The notes beneath the pieces were generated by a model. The model was not told the DNA's origin and made no database searches. It was given only the letters and a program-made list of their open reading frames with translations. From Actinomyces oris (GTDB lineage: Bacteria > Actinomycetota > Actinomycetes > Actinomycetales > Actinomycetaceae), in assembly GCF_001929375.1 (NCBI RefSeq), contig NZ_MSGO01000006.1, forward strand, positions 36,601 through 100,600: 64,000 nucleotides of DNA. Direction: 5' to 3'. Made by a program: the position numbers and the translations under genes. Positions 39,132 through 47,094 of the stretch are shown here, one piece after another. Positions within the stretch are counted from its first letter, which is position 1. Each line of letters begins with the position of its first letter.

Positions 39132-39626
39132 ATGGAACAGATCTTCAGACGACCGCCCCCCGCAGTGCTGCTGGCGATGGCGGGCGCGGCGCAGAGCGCC
39201 ATGACTCGTGGTCGGACAGTGACACCGTCGTCGATGGCGGCGGCCGCTCCCGTTGTCGGGGGCTCGCTGTGCCTGCTCGCCGGAAGCGCGGGCAGCTTTC
39301 TTCGCCACCGCACCACGGTTGACCCGGTGAGGGTCGAGCGTGCCCAGCACCTCGTTGTGGACGGCCCCAACCGGCTGACGCGCAACCCCATGTACCTGGG
39401 CCTGGCGGGGCTGCTGCTCTCGCACGCGATCGCGCGCAGGAGCCCGTCCGCGCTGATCCCACTGGTCGGCTTCGTCTGGCTCCTCGACCGCCACCAGATC
39501 CCGGCCGAGGAGAAGGCCCTGGAGGAGAGGTTCGGGCAGGACTACCTCGACTACACGGAGGCCGTTCCCCGCTGGCTGGGCGTGCCGGGCGCTCGAGGAT
39601 GCTGCCGAGCTCGCCGTCGGCGCTGA
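39132..39626 (+). CDS. Isoprenylcysteine carboxyl methyltransferase-like membrane protein
   Basis: A 164-residue protein (GTG 39129 is equally possible); AGAGGA lies upstream. The second half has the ICMT/PEMT pattern GPNRLTRNPMYLGLAGLL, which binds SAM. IPAEEKALEERFGQDYLDYTEAVPRWL follows in two helices. Two or three membrane segments are present. Bacterial members methylate unknown lipids or small thiols. The C-terminal CCRARRRR tail is unusual. Confidence 0.85.
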   Translation: MEQIFRRPPPAVLLAMAGAAQSAMTRGRTVTPSSMAAAAPVVGGSLCLLAGSAGSFLRHRTTVDPVRVERAQHLVVDGPNRLTRNPMYLGLAGLLLSHAIARRSPSALIPLVGFVWLLDRHQIPAEEKALEERFGQDYLDYTEAVPRWLGVPGARGCCRARRRR

Positions 39627-39709
39627 CGGCGTGTGGCGCCTGAGGGCGGGGTGGCCCGGATCGCGCGGGCGGACGGAATGGTCCGACGGCGCCCGTAGTT
39701 GAAGGCTGC

Positions 39710-40777
39710 ATGAAAGCATTCGGGTTCCTCAGCTTCGGACACTACGGACACGGTCGCGGCCCTGGCGACCCCGACGCCGGCCAGGCGCTCAAGGAGGCCG
39801 TTGAGATCGCCGTCGGCGCCGACGAGATCGGCGTCAACGGCGCCTACTGGCGCGTCCACCACTACGCCCGCCAGGCCGCGGCCCCCATCCCGCTGCTCTC
39901 CGCGGCCGGCGCCCGCACCCAGCGCATCGAGGTCGGCACCGGCGTCATCGACATGCGCTACGAGAACCCTCTCTATCTGGCCGAGGAAGTCGCCGCCCTC
40001 GACCTGCTCACCGACCAGCGCATCGCCATCGGCATCTCCCGAGGCTCACCGGAGCAGGCCCGCCGGGGCTGGGAGAGCTTCGGCTACACCGGCGGCACCG
40101 ACCCGCGCGGAGCCGACGTCGCTCACGCCCACACCGCTCAGTTCCTCGACGCCGTCCGGGGCGTCCCGCAAGCGGACCTCGACGCCAGCAGCGCCATGGC
40201 GTCCGGCGCGAGCTCCCGCCTGCGCATCGAGCCGCACGCCCCCGGAGTGGACCGCCGCCTGTGGTGGGGCGCCGGCTCACGGGAGACCGCCGAGTGGACC
40301 GCCCGCCAGGGCCTGAACCTCATGAGCTCGACCCTTCTGACCGAGGCCACCGGGGAGGGCTTCTCCCACCTCCAGGCCGAGCAGATCCGCCGCTACCGCG
40401 AGGCGTGGCTGGAGGCCGGCCACGACTGGACCCCGCGCGTGAGCGTCTCGCGCTCCATCCTCCCAATCGTCTCCGAGGCCGACCGGAGGTTCTTCGCCCT
40501 GCGCGGCGAGGACTCCCGCGATCAGATCGGCGTCATCGACGGCCTGCAGTCAACCTTCGGGCGTACCTACGCCGCCGAGCCCGACGTCCTCATCGAGCAG
40601 CTCGCCCGGGATGAGGCGCTCCACGCCGCCGACACCGTCATGCTCACCATCCCCAGCCAGCTCGGCGTCGACTTCAACCTCCACATCCTGCAGGCATTCG
40701 CCGAGCACGTCGCCCCGGCGCTGGGCTGGCGGCCCAACACTGCCGGGCCGGTGACGGGCTACTCCCTGGAGGCGTAG
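39710..40777 (+). CDS. LLM-class flavin-dependent monooxygenase
   Basis: A 355-residue luciferase-like TIM-barrel protein beginning MKAFGFLSFGHYG. Blocks include GVNGAYWRVHHYA, IEVGTGVIDMRYENPLYLAEEVAALDLLT and IAIGISRGSPEQA, matching the F420/FMN-binding LLM superfamily. It oxidises an unidentified substrate with reduced flavin. It is only about 84 bases after the methyltransferase gene but appears separate. A long gene-free, hairpin-rich region follows. Confidence 0.88.
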   Translation: MKAFGFLSFGHYGHGRGPGDPDAGQALKEAVEIAVGADEIGVNGAYWRVHHYARQAAAPIPLLSAAGARTQRIEVGTGVIDMRYENPLYLAEEVAALDLLTDQRIAIGISRGSPEQARRGWESFGYTGGTDPRGADVAHAHTAQFLDAVRGVPQADLDASSAMASGASSRLRIEPHAPGVDRRLWWGAGSRETAEWTARQGLNLMSSTLLTEATGEGFSHLQAEQIRRYREAWLEAGHDWTPRVSVSRSILPIVSEADRRFFALRGEDSRDQIGVIDGLQSTFGRTYAAEPDVLIEQLARDEALHAADTVMLTIPSQLGVDFNLHILQAFAEHVAPALGWRPNTAGPVTGYSLEA

Positions 40778-40817
40778 GCGCTCGCCGCGGCCACAGCCCC
40801 CATCCGGCCTCCGGCTC

Positions 40818-40929
40818 GCACTCCACGAGGGTGGGGGTGCGCTGGCCGGGGCGGTGCGTACTGCACGAGCCCCCGGCCCCCGTGGAGTACACCCGAGCCT
40901 CATTCAGTAGCACCCCGCCCTCGTGGAAT
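40818..40929. repeat. Three REP-like palindromic units
   Basis: Units at 40818-40840, 40858-40890 and 40902-40929 share the core CCACGAGGG(T/C)GGGG...GTGC, the first in one orientation and the other two reversed. The middle one folds as GTACTGCACG against CGTGGAGTAC. The arrangement recalls bacterial interspersed mosaic elements. Confidence 0.55.
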
Positions 40930-41096
40930 AGGTCTGGTGAGTTGACCTCGCCGTCATCGTGATCGGCGTCGGCCTTCTTCTCAGGCTTCACCGATAATCC
41001 GGAACCGGCGCTTTATCGAGATACCGGTGTGATGGGCAAGAGTGGAAATACTTTCTGCTCGGTGCCGGGATGTCGTGAGGAGAAGGGGGCATCAAT

Positions 41097-41151
41097 AACG
41101 ACGCGGCCTGTGGGGCTCGGAGATCTCCGAGCCCCACAGGCCCCTGTCGTT
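41097..41151. terminator. Long near-perfect palindrome, probable bidirectional terminator
   Basis: GGCCTGTGGGGCTCGG and its exact complement flank AGATCT, giving a 38-base perfect palindrome (41105-41142). An outer AACGAC/GTCGTT stem extends it. It lies 320 bases past the nearest gene end, so a role other than termination is possible. Confidence 0.6.
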
Positions 41152-41435
41152 GAGGGCGCCATCGCCTCTGGATCCCATATTCCAGAGGGGACTCACCCTC
41201 CTTCGCCAGAGCGGCTCGTGCCGAGCTCCCTATCAGCTCGGGCGACCTCGAAAGCCGATCGGTCATCAGGCTCCCCAACCCTCGCGACCGGTTTCCGTCC
41301 GGCGGCGGTCACCATGTAACCCACTGCTCCTGAGGGAGCACTTCAATATACCTGAGAGTTGTCTGGGAATCTGTTCTCGGGATTTCTTCTGTTTTTCTGA
41401 GGCTGAATACTCTCTATTTCTGAAGGGGGTTAATG

Positions 41436-41468
41436 GCACTGATTTCTAGTGCATTTTAAACGTATAAG
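41436..41468 (+). promoter_or_regulatory. Candidate promoter of the PAS gene with operator-like dyad
   Basis: TATAAG (41463-41468) lies 17 bases after TGATTT (41440-41445). GCACT-N7-AGTGC (41436-41452) overlaps the -35 position. This implies a 5' leader of about 150 bases. Confidence 0.4.
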
Positions 41469-41623
41469 CAGCCCTATTGTGTTGATCTCCTTCGGGTCTT
41501 GTCCTGGAAACTGGGTGTACTGTTCAGCCGTCCAACCGTCGATCAACGGGCGGAAGGTGATGGTTGTCCGGCTCTGGGCGCCGGATGCCGCCGACCCTTG
41601 ATCTCTCCAAGGAGCAGTTGCCT

Positions 41624-42982
41624 ATGCCGCAGGTCACCGGAGCCGTTCATGAGGTGGGTGTCGACCAGCTCTTCTTCTCCACCACAGACGCGCGTGGCGT
41701 CATCCGCCACTCGAACAACGTCTTCATCGAGCTCTCGCGCTACCGGCGTGACGAGCTCTCCGGCGCCCCGCACAACATCGTCCGTCACCCGGAGATGCCC
41801 GGTGGCGCCTTCAAGGCCATGTGGGACACCCTTAAGACCGGCAGCCCCTTCGCCGCCTACATGCGCAACCTCGCCGCCGACGGCAGTGAGTACGACGTCT
41901 TCGCCACTGTCACCCCACTGTCCGACGGCGGCTACCTCTCGGTGCGCACCCGGCCGGTGTGCTCCGACCTGTTCGACACGGTCTGGGCCATCTACCGCGA
42001 CGCTCGCGCCATTGAGGACCGGGCCATCAATGCCGGGGCCAACCGTCGGGCGGCGGCGGAGGAGGGGCTCGGCCGCATCGCCGAGCTGCTGACCGGGGCG
42101 GGACTGTCCTCCTACGAGGAGTTCCAGAACACGGCCCTGCCTGCGGAGGTGGTGCGTCGTGAGGAGCTCTCCGACGGCGTCCCGGTGCGCCCCGACGCCA
42201 CCGGGGATCTGCGCGTCATGCTCGATTCGGTCACCAGGATCGCCGCTGGGCTCGACTCGTGGATGTCCGGCCAGCAGCAGCTCGCCGAGCTCTCCTCCTC
42301 CCTCAAGGCCGCGGGCAAGGGACTGACCCGGACTCTGGAGGACCCTCGCCTGAGCGCCGAGCACATCGCAGCCCTGGACCGCTCCGACCCCCGGGTCAAG
42401 CCCCTGGCCGACCTGCTGGACCTGTGGGCCCAGATGCAGGGCCTGGTCAGCCCCCTGGTAGCGCGGCTCGTCGACACCCTGGCTCAGCTCGACACCAATG
42501 GCGCCCGCACCCGCTTCCGCATCGCCCTGGCCCGTCTGCACGCCACCATCACCTCGCTGTTCACCGTCGAGCTCATCGACGGCGCCGGCGACCCGCAGTA
42601 CTCGGCGCGGGCCATCCCCGACCTCGTCGAGTCGCTCCGTGACGGCATCGCCGAGATGGAGCGTCAGGCCCAGGCTCACAGAGCGCTCGCAGCCCAGACG
42701 GTCGCCTACATCGGCGAGGCCAGTCGCATGATGACGATCCCGCACCAGCTCCTCATGCTGTGGACCGGCTCCCCCGCGTCGAGCGACCCGGCGCTGCCCG
42801 CCACGGCCGCGGAGCTCTCCCGTGCGGCCTCCGGCGTGGCCGAGTCCGTGGGCTGTCGCCTGACCGAGCTCGACGAGCTCGCCGCCCGCTGCCGGGACAC
42901 TCTTGTCACCGACAACGTCGCGGACCTGCGGGAGGCCCTCGAGTCCTTCACGACGGCGGCCAGTGCCGTCGCCCCGAGCTGA
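41624..42982 (+). CDS. Soluble Aer-like PAS-domain sensor protein
   Basis: About 452 residues from ATG 41624, chosen because AAGGAG lies 9 bases upstream; the frame is open to 41564. The N-terminal PAS domain has HSNNVFIELSRYRRDELSG, APHNIVRHPEMPGGAF and MWDTLKTGSPFAAYMRNL, very close to the FAD-binding PAS of the aerotaxis receptor Aer. The remaining 330 residues are helical, without membrane segments, HAMP or the MCP signalling hairpin. So it cannot be a normal chemoreceptor. It may sense redox or oxygen through bound flavin and signal to an unknown partner. Confidence 0.82.
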   Translation: MPQVTGAVHEVGVDQLFFSTTDARGVIRHSNNVFIELSRYRRDELSGAPHNIVRHPEMPGGAFKAMWDTLKTGSPFAAYMRNLAADGSEYDVFATVTPLSDGGYLSVRTRPVCSDLFDTVWAIYRDARAIEDRAINAGANRRAAAEEGLGRIAELLTGAGLSSYEEFQNTALPAEVVRREELSDGVPVRPDATGDLRVMLDSVTRIAAGLDSWMSGQQQLAELSSSLKAAGKGLTRTLEDPRLSAEHIAALDRSDPRVKPLADLLDLWAQMQGLVSPLVARLVDTLAQLDTNGARTRFRIALARLHATITSLFTVELIDGAGDPQYSARAIPDLVESLRDGIAEMERQAQAHRALAAQTVAYIGEASRMMTIPHQLLMLWTGSPASSDPALPATAAELSRAASGVAESVGCRLTELDELAARCRDTLVTDNVADLREALESFTTAASAVAPS

Positions 42983-42990
42983 GACGGTTT

Positions 42991-43030
42991 GGCGCCGGTC
43001 GGCGAACGCATCCGTTCGCCGACCGGCGCC
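42991..43030. terminator. Bidirectional terminator between PAS and M48 genes
   Basis: A perfect 18-bp stem (GGCGCCGGTCGGCGAACG and its complement) with a CATC loop, between two convergent genes. Confidence 0.9.
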
Positions 43031-43077
43031 ACTGCGCTGACCAAGTGCTGTCGGGGACGTCGAGACCCCGGCGGGTC

Positions 43078-44436
43078 TCAGTCCTGGTCGGGCCCGTCGC
43101 CCGGCCACTGCGGAGCCGAGGTGTTGGGGCCGGCTGTGTCGGAGACTCCCGTGGGCCCACTCACAGTGTCCGCGGACGGGGTGTATCCGTAGGGGTCGGG
43201 CTGCTGCGACCCGAAGGAGCCGGCCGCGTTCGGGGGCGCTGTGAAGGCTGCCTGCCCGAGAGCTGCGGTTCCCACCGGAACGGGAACGAGGGAGGCCCAG
43301 CGCAGCTCATTGCGGGGCGGCTCATAGGCCACGCCGGGGTAGCGGCCGAACTGCTCCTCGCTGGGCACGGCCGAGGAGGTGGAGTCCAGCGCCGCGAGCA
43401 TCTGCTCCGGCGTCGGCCAGGAACCGGACCACCCGCTGCCGCTGGGAGCCGACGGCGGGAACCAGGCAGTGGACTCCGGCGGACGGATCATGATCCGTCC
43501 CGGGCGGCTGCGGTCGCGCAGGGCGTGGGCGCGCCAGGTGACGACCGGGTGCGTGGAGCGCCAGACGGACACGTGCAGCCACAGCCCCTTCTCCCGCGTG
43601 GCCCGATCTGCCAGGGCGTGGGTGTTGACCTCGGCCCCCAGGTACTTGCCGCCGGAGAGCACCCCCATGACCCCGGGCACGCCCTCAGGGGCGTAGGCGT
43701 AGCCGTGGTTGTCCGCCGTGTACTCCTGGGCCCGGCTCAGCGCGTTGCCCAGAAGCGGAACACTGCGGCCGAGGGTGACGAACAGCAGGCGCAGGAGGGA
43801 GATGTGGCCTGCGGCGAGGTGCCCGACCTCGTGCCCGATCACGAAGCGCAGCGCCTCGGGGTCGCGGGCCTGGCCGCCGATCTCGAACATGTCGGAGTGG
43901 ACGGCCACGAAACGCCGGTAGCCGTGGCCGGAGGCGAAGGCGTTGATCCGACCGTTGCCCATGGTCACGTAGGCATCGGGAACCCGACGCAGGCCGAACT
44001 GCTGGGCCGCCTCGACGACCATCCGGTAGCCCTCCGGGAACTGGGTGGGACTCATCTGGACCGCGGTCGCGCGGAGCTTGGCGTACAGCATCGCGCGCAC
44101 CACCCACAGGATGATCGGGATGATGGGGACCAGCAGGAGGAACTGCACGCCGCTGCTCTTCTCGCTGAGGAAGAAGTCGCGAACCTGAGCCCCCGGACCG
44201 GTCGGTTCGGGCACGGCGACCAGCCAGATCACCAGGGCGATCCACAGCAGATAGGCCAGTGCCGTCGCCACGCTGGTCGCGATCAGGAGCGGGATCTCGG
44301 CAGGGTGACGCAGCTCGCGGATTCCTCTGAAGCCGTGAACGGTCGCGCCGTTGAACATCCTCGGGCGGGAGGGCGGCACGGCCGACGGCGTCGTGCCAGA
44401 AGAACCGGGGACGGTGGATGGAACAGGTGGTCGCAT
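43078..44436 (-). CDS. M48-family membrane zinc metalloprotease
   Basis: A 452-residue protein with two hydrophobic segments (about residues 48-75 and 96-115). A cytoplasmic-side peptidase domain follows, with HEVGH at 202-206 and a downstream EYTADNHG supplying the third zinc ligand. This is the HtpX/Oma1-like M48 arrangement. The last 160 residues are Pro/Ser/Gly-rich and disordered. It probably degrades or processes membrane proteins in quality control. It diverges from the PTH2-like gene across about 200 bases. Confidence 0.9.
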   Translation of the reverse strand: MRPPVPSTVPGSSGTTPSAVPPSRPRMFNGATVHGFRGIRELRHPAEIPLLIATSVATALAYLLWIALVIWLVAVPEPTGPGAQVRDFFLSEKSSGVQFLLLVPIIPIILWVVRAMLYAKLRATAVQMSPTQFPEGYRMVVEAAQQFGLRRVPDAYVTMGNGRINAFASGHGYRRFVAVHSDMFEIGGQARDPEALRFVIGHEVGHLAAGHISLLRLLFVTLGRSVPLLGNALSRAQEYTADNHGYAYAPEGVPGVMGVLSGGKYLGAEVNTHALADRATREKGLWLHVSVWRSTHPVVTWRAHALRDRSRPGRIMIRPPESTAWFPPSAPSGSGWSGSWPTPEQMLAALDSTSSAVPSEEQFGRYPGVAYEPPRNELRWASLVPVPVGTAALGQAAFTAPPNAAGSFGSQQPDPYGYTPSADTVSGPTGVSDTAGPNTSAPQWPGDGPDQD

Positions 44437-44636
44437 GGCGGTAACCTAAAGGACTCGCCGCTGGAATCATCTCCTGCCCCAGGAGGATCTTCGCCTCCGA
44501 CTTATCCGCCACCTGGTGGGAGATAGTGGCGGTCGATCATGCCCCCGAACGCTCCTGCGCCTCCAGCATCCCGGCAGGGGCCGGGGGAGCGGGCGGGACC
44601 TGACGGCGTCGATCGCGACCCCGTAGGCTCCTGCCC

Positions 44637-45440
44637 GTGCCGCACTCCGCATCGCCGTTCCTGCCGTCATCGCCTCTGCCCTCCCTGTCCGGGAACCCGG
44701 ACCACACCGTGCCCTGGGGCATGCAGATCGCCGTGCGCTACGACAAGGTCCACCCGCCCCGGCGCATCGACGTCGCCGAGGCCGCCGCCCGCGCCGTCGT
44801 CTCCCTCCTGGCCTCACCTGCCGCCGCCCCCGGCGGGCCGTGGAGCTCGGCCGTCGGCTATTGGCGCGACGGGCGCATCCGCAAGCTCGTGCGCCGAGCC
44901 CGGGGCAAGCGCTGGGAGGAGGTCCAGGGCATCGACGGCGTCACCGTCACCCAGGAGGGCCCCACCGGCTGGGGGCAGGCGGCCGCCCGCGCCTTCGTCC
45001 CCGGACCGGTGCGCCCCCTGCCCGGGGCCCTGGCCAAGACCCAGGTGGAGGGCACCCACTTCCCGCCCGGTGACGAGATGCCCCCGCCGCCCGCCGAGAT
45101 CACCGCGCGCGCCGCCAAAGACCCGGCCGCGGCCGAGGAGATCGCGCTCACGGCGGCGTCGGCCTCCGCCGGGGCCCTCGTGACGATCGAGGCCACGCCC
45201 CTGCACGAGATGACCTCGGGCAAGCTGGCCGCCCAGTGCGGCCACGCCGCTCAGCTGGCCTGGGAGAGCAGCGCCATGCCGCCCGCCCTGAGGCGGGCCT
45301 GGGCCGACGACGGCTACCGGGTGCGCGTCGTCGTACCCAGCCGGGAGCAGTGGGAGACCACCACCCGGCCCGTCAGCGTCACCGACGCCGGCTTCACCGA
45401 GCTCGACGGCCCCACCGAGACGACCCGCGCCTCCTGGTGA
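44637..45440 (+). CDS. Peptidyl-tRNA hydrolase PTH2-family protein
   Basis: A 267-residue protein from GTG 44637. The N-terminal part (PWGMQIAVRYDKVHPPRRIDVAEAAARAVV, split here as one helix-strand unit) and GYWRDGRIRKLVRRARGKRW are typical of the long actinobacterial PTH2-like proteins. The C-terminal PTH2 core has MTSGKLAAQCGHAAQLAWE and DAGFTELDGPTETTRAS. PTH2 enzymes release peptides from peptidyl-tRNA; whether this long form is catalytic is not established. A structured intergenic element follows. Confidence 0.85.
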   Translation: MPHSASPFLPSSPLPSLSGNPDHTVPWGMQIAVRYDKVHPPRRIDVAEAAARAVVSLLASPAAAPGGPWSSAVGYWRDGRIRKLVRRARGKRWEEVQGIDGVTVTQEGPTGWGQAAARAFVPGPVRPLPGALAKTQVEGTHFPPGDEMPPPPAEITARAAKDPAAAEEIALTAASASAGALVTIEATPLHEMTSGKLAAQCGHAAQLAWESSAMPPALRRAWADDGYRVRVVVPSREQWETTTRPVSVTDAGFTELDGPTETTRASW

Positions 45441-45582
45441 GGGCGCGGCGTCTGAGTGTCCCTCCGCAGAGGGGCACCGGCGACCCGCCAGGCCTCCTCC
45501 GTCAGCCCGCCATCGCCGCCGGGACGACCGGTCCCCGGACTCCCGCCCGAGCGAGCGTCTCAGAAGCCATGACACTCTGAAT

Positions 45583-45686
45583 CGGGAACTGCGTTTCCCG
45601 TCCAGGACGTACTTCTCCTACAGATGACTGAGGTCGGACCCCAGTCATCTGGGGGACAACGCAGTCCTCGTCGGAGAAGTACGTCC
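45583..45686. repeat. Nested, interleaved inverted repeats (possible structured RNA)
   Basis: GGACGTACTTCTCC (45605-45618) complements 45673-45686. Inside it, CAGATGACTG (45621-45630) complements 45642-45651. Upstream, ACTGCGTT (45588-45595) complements AACGCAGT (45658-45665), which lies inside the outer stem, giving an A-B-C-C'-A'-B' order like a pseudoknot. A small hairpin CGGGAA/TTCCCG spans 45583-45600. It lies between convergent genes and could serve as a terminator for both. Confidence 0.7.
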
Positions 45687-45698
45687 CCGATCGGGTGC

Positions 45699-46262
45699 CT
45701 ACTGGTGCTGCTCCTCGGGCTCCGGCACCCCGCGGAACACCAACAGACGGATGAACACGTAGAGGTAGATGCCCTCGCAGCAGGCCGAGATGACGCGCGC
45801 CAGCTCGGCATTGACCCCGAACCAGTGCAGCAGCGAGGACAGGCCCAGGATGAAGATGACGTACTGGCTGATGACCCCGGCCATGTAGCCCGCCCCCTGC
45901 TGGACGACGTGCCCGTGGGCCTGGAAGTTCAGCCACCGGTTGAGCAGGAAGGAGTAGACGGCCGCGATGACGTAGCCGACCGTGACCGCCACCGGGTAGA
46001 ACCAGTGGAGGCGGTTGTAGAACACCCACAGGCAGGTGATGTCCAGGAAGAAGGCGGAGCCGTTGATGATCGCGTAGCCGATGAAGGTCACCGGCAGCCG
46101 ACGGCGCACGAAGCCCGGCAGGATGGAGTGGATCGCCGTGATGAGGCGCAGGAAGACCTCCGGGGCGCGGCGGGCCGTGGGGGCGGAGGACTCGACGGTG
46201 GACGCAGCGGCTTCAGCGGTGGCGGTCCCGGGGGCCCGGTCGTCCGTCGCGGTTCCTGCCAT
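45699..46262 (-). CDS. GtrA-family membrane protein
   Basis: A 187-residue protein. A disordered Ala/Thr N-terminus is followed by four membrane segments with FIGYAIINGSAFFLDITCL and AAVYSFLLNRWLNFQ, the GtrA signature. GtrA proteins are thought to flip undecaprenyl-linked sugars for wall or surface glycan decoration. It lies in the same direction as the HAD gene upstream, with a gap of about 100 bases. Confidence 0.9.
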   Translation of the reverse strand: MAGTATDDRAPGTATAEAAASTVESSAPTARRAPEVFLRLITAIHSILPGFVRRRLPVTFIGYAIINGSAFFLDITCLWVFYNRLHWFYPVAVTVGYVIAAVYSFLLNRWLNFQAHGHVVQQGAGYMAGVISQYVIFILGLSSLLHWFGVNAELARVISACCEGIYLYVFIRLLVFRGVPEPEEQHQ

Positions 46263-46358
46263 GAGGTGTCCTTCCCGGTGATGGCTCCTGTCAGAGGGAG
46301 TCTTCCCCGACCGCGCCGGTTGGGCAAGTTCCGAAAGGAGGAACAGCGGCCCGCCGGC

Positions 46359-47012
46359 TCATCCTTGCGGCGGAGGGGCGGCCTGCGTCAAGACCTGGGC
46401 GACCTCGCGGCGCAGCAGCTCGCCGCCGGCGTCGGCCGGGTGGTGGATAGTGCGCAAGCCCACCTCGCGGGCCGCGGCGATGTTGGTGGCGCTGTCATCG
46501 ACGAACAGGGCCTGGTCCGCCTCCACCCCTGCGAGCTCCAGCAGCCGGTGGAAGTAGGCGGCATCCGGCTTGGCCACCCCCAGCGTGCAGGAGTAGCCGT
46601 CGATGTCGCACAGGCCGTCATAGCCCAGCTCCTCGCGCATCCAGGCTCGACGCTCCCACTGCTGATTGGTGGCCAGGACTGTGGTGTAACCGGCCTCGCG
46701 CAGGTCCCCCGCCAGCTGCCAGGCCAGAGGGTCGGGCGTGGCCCGGTGCCACATCTCCAACAGGTCCGATGCGCGCAGCTCCAGCCCCAGGCTGCTCACC
46801 ACCCGCTCCAGCAGCTCGGTCAGGGTCTCCCGGCCCGCCAGGGCGTCGGTCTCACCATCGATCATGGCCTGGGCGAAGGCGGGTCCGCCGCCTCGGGTCA
46901 GCGCCTCGCCCCACGGGGTGCCGATGAGCTGAAGAACGCCGTCGGCATCGAGCAGGACGGCGCGCACGGGTGTGGACGAGGCGGGCGGGATGACCGGCTG
47001 AGAGATGCTCAT
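46359..47012 (-). CDS. HAD-superfamily phosphatase
   Basis: A 217-residue protein from ATG 47012; the longer frame to 47174 antiparallels the neighbour and is not used. HAD motif I is LLDADGV (Asp nucleophile and general acid). Motif II is in TTVLATNQQ, motif III the Lys of GVAKPD, and motif IV LFVDDSATN. The cap is the small helical type (subfamily IA). It hydrolyses an unknown phosphoester. It diverges from the M18 aminopeptidase with an 82-base gap. Confidence 0.88.
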   Translation of the reverse strand: MSISQPVIPPASSTPVRAVLLDADGVLQLIGTPWGEALTRGGGPAFAQAMIDGETDALAGRETLTELLERVVSSLGLELRASDLLEMWHRATPDPLAWQLAGDLREAGYTTVLATNQQWERRAWMREELGYDGLCDIDGYSCTLGVAKPDAAYFHRLLELAGVEADQALFVDDSATNIAAAREVGLRTIHHPADAGGELLRREVAQVLTQAAPPPQG

Positions 47013-47094
47013 GCCCCGATTCTGCCCTACCTCACGGTGGGTTTCGGTCGGGAGACAGACCGGGCATGGGGCGCACCGGTGGAAGACTGGGACC

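Larger units (their letters stand above)
40778..41623. other. Gene-free, hairpin-rich intergenic region
   Basis: I find no credible gene in this stretch. It holds three REP-like hairpin units (40818-40929), a 55-bp near-perfect cruciform (41097-41151) and smaller hairpins at 41165-41188 and 41324-41341. From about 41330 to 41520 it becomes markedly AT-rich for this genome. A candidate promoter for the PAS gene lies near its end. It could carry a structured leader or an unannotated RNA. Confidence 0.55.

Noticed and set aside
40778..41623. Possible tRNA, riboswitch or small gene in the long gap
   Set aside because: No tRNA T-loop pattern, no match to riboswitch consensus that I know, and no reading frame with a ribosome site; kept only as structured non-coding DNA.
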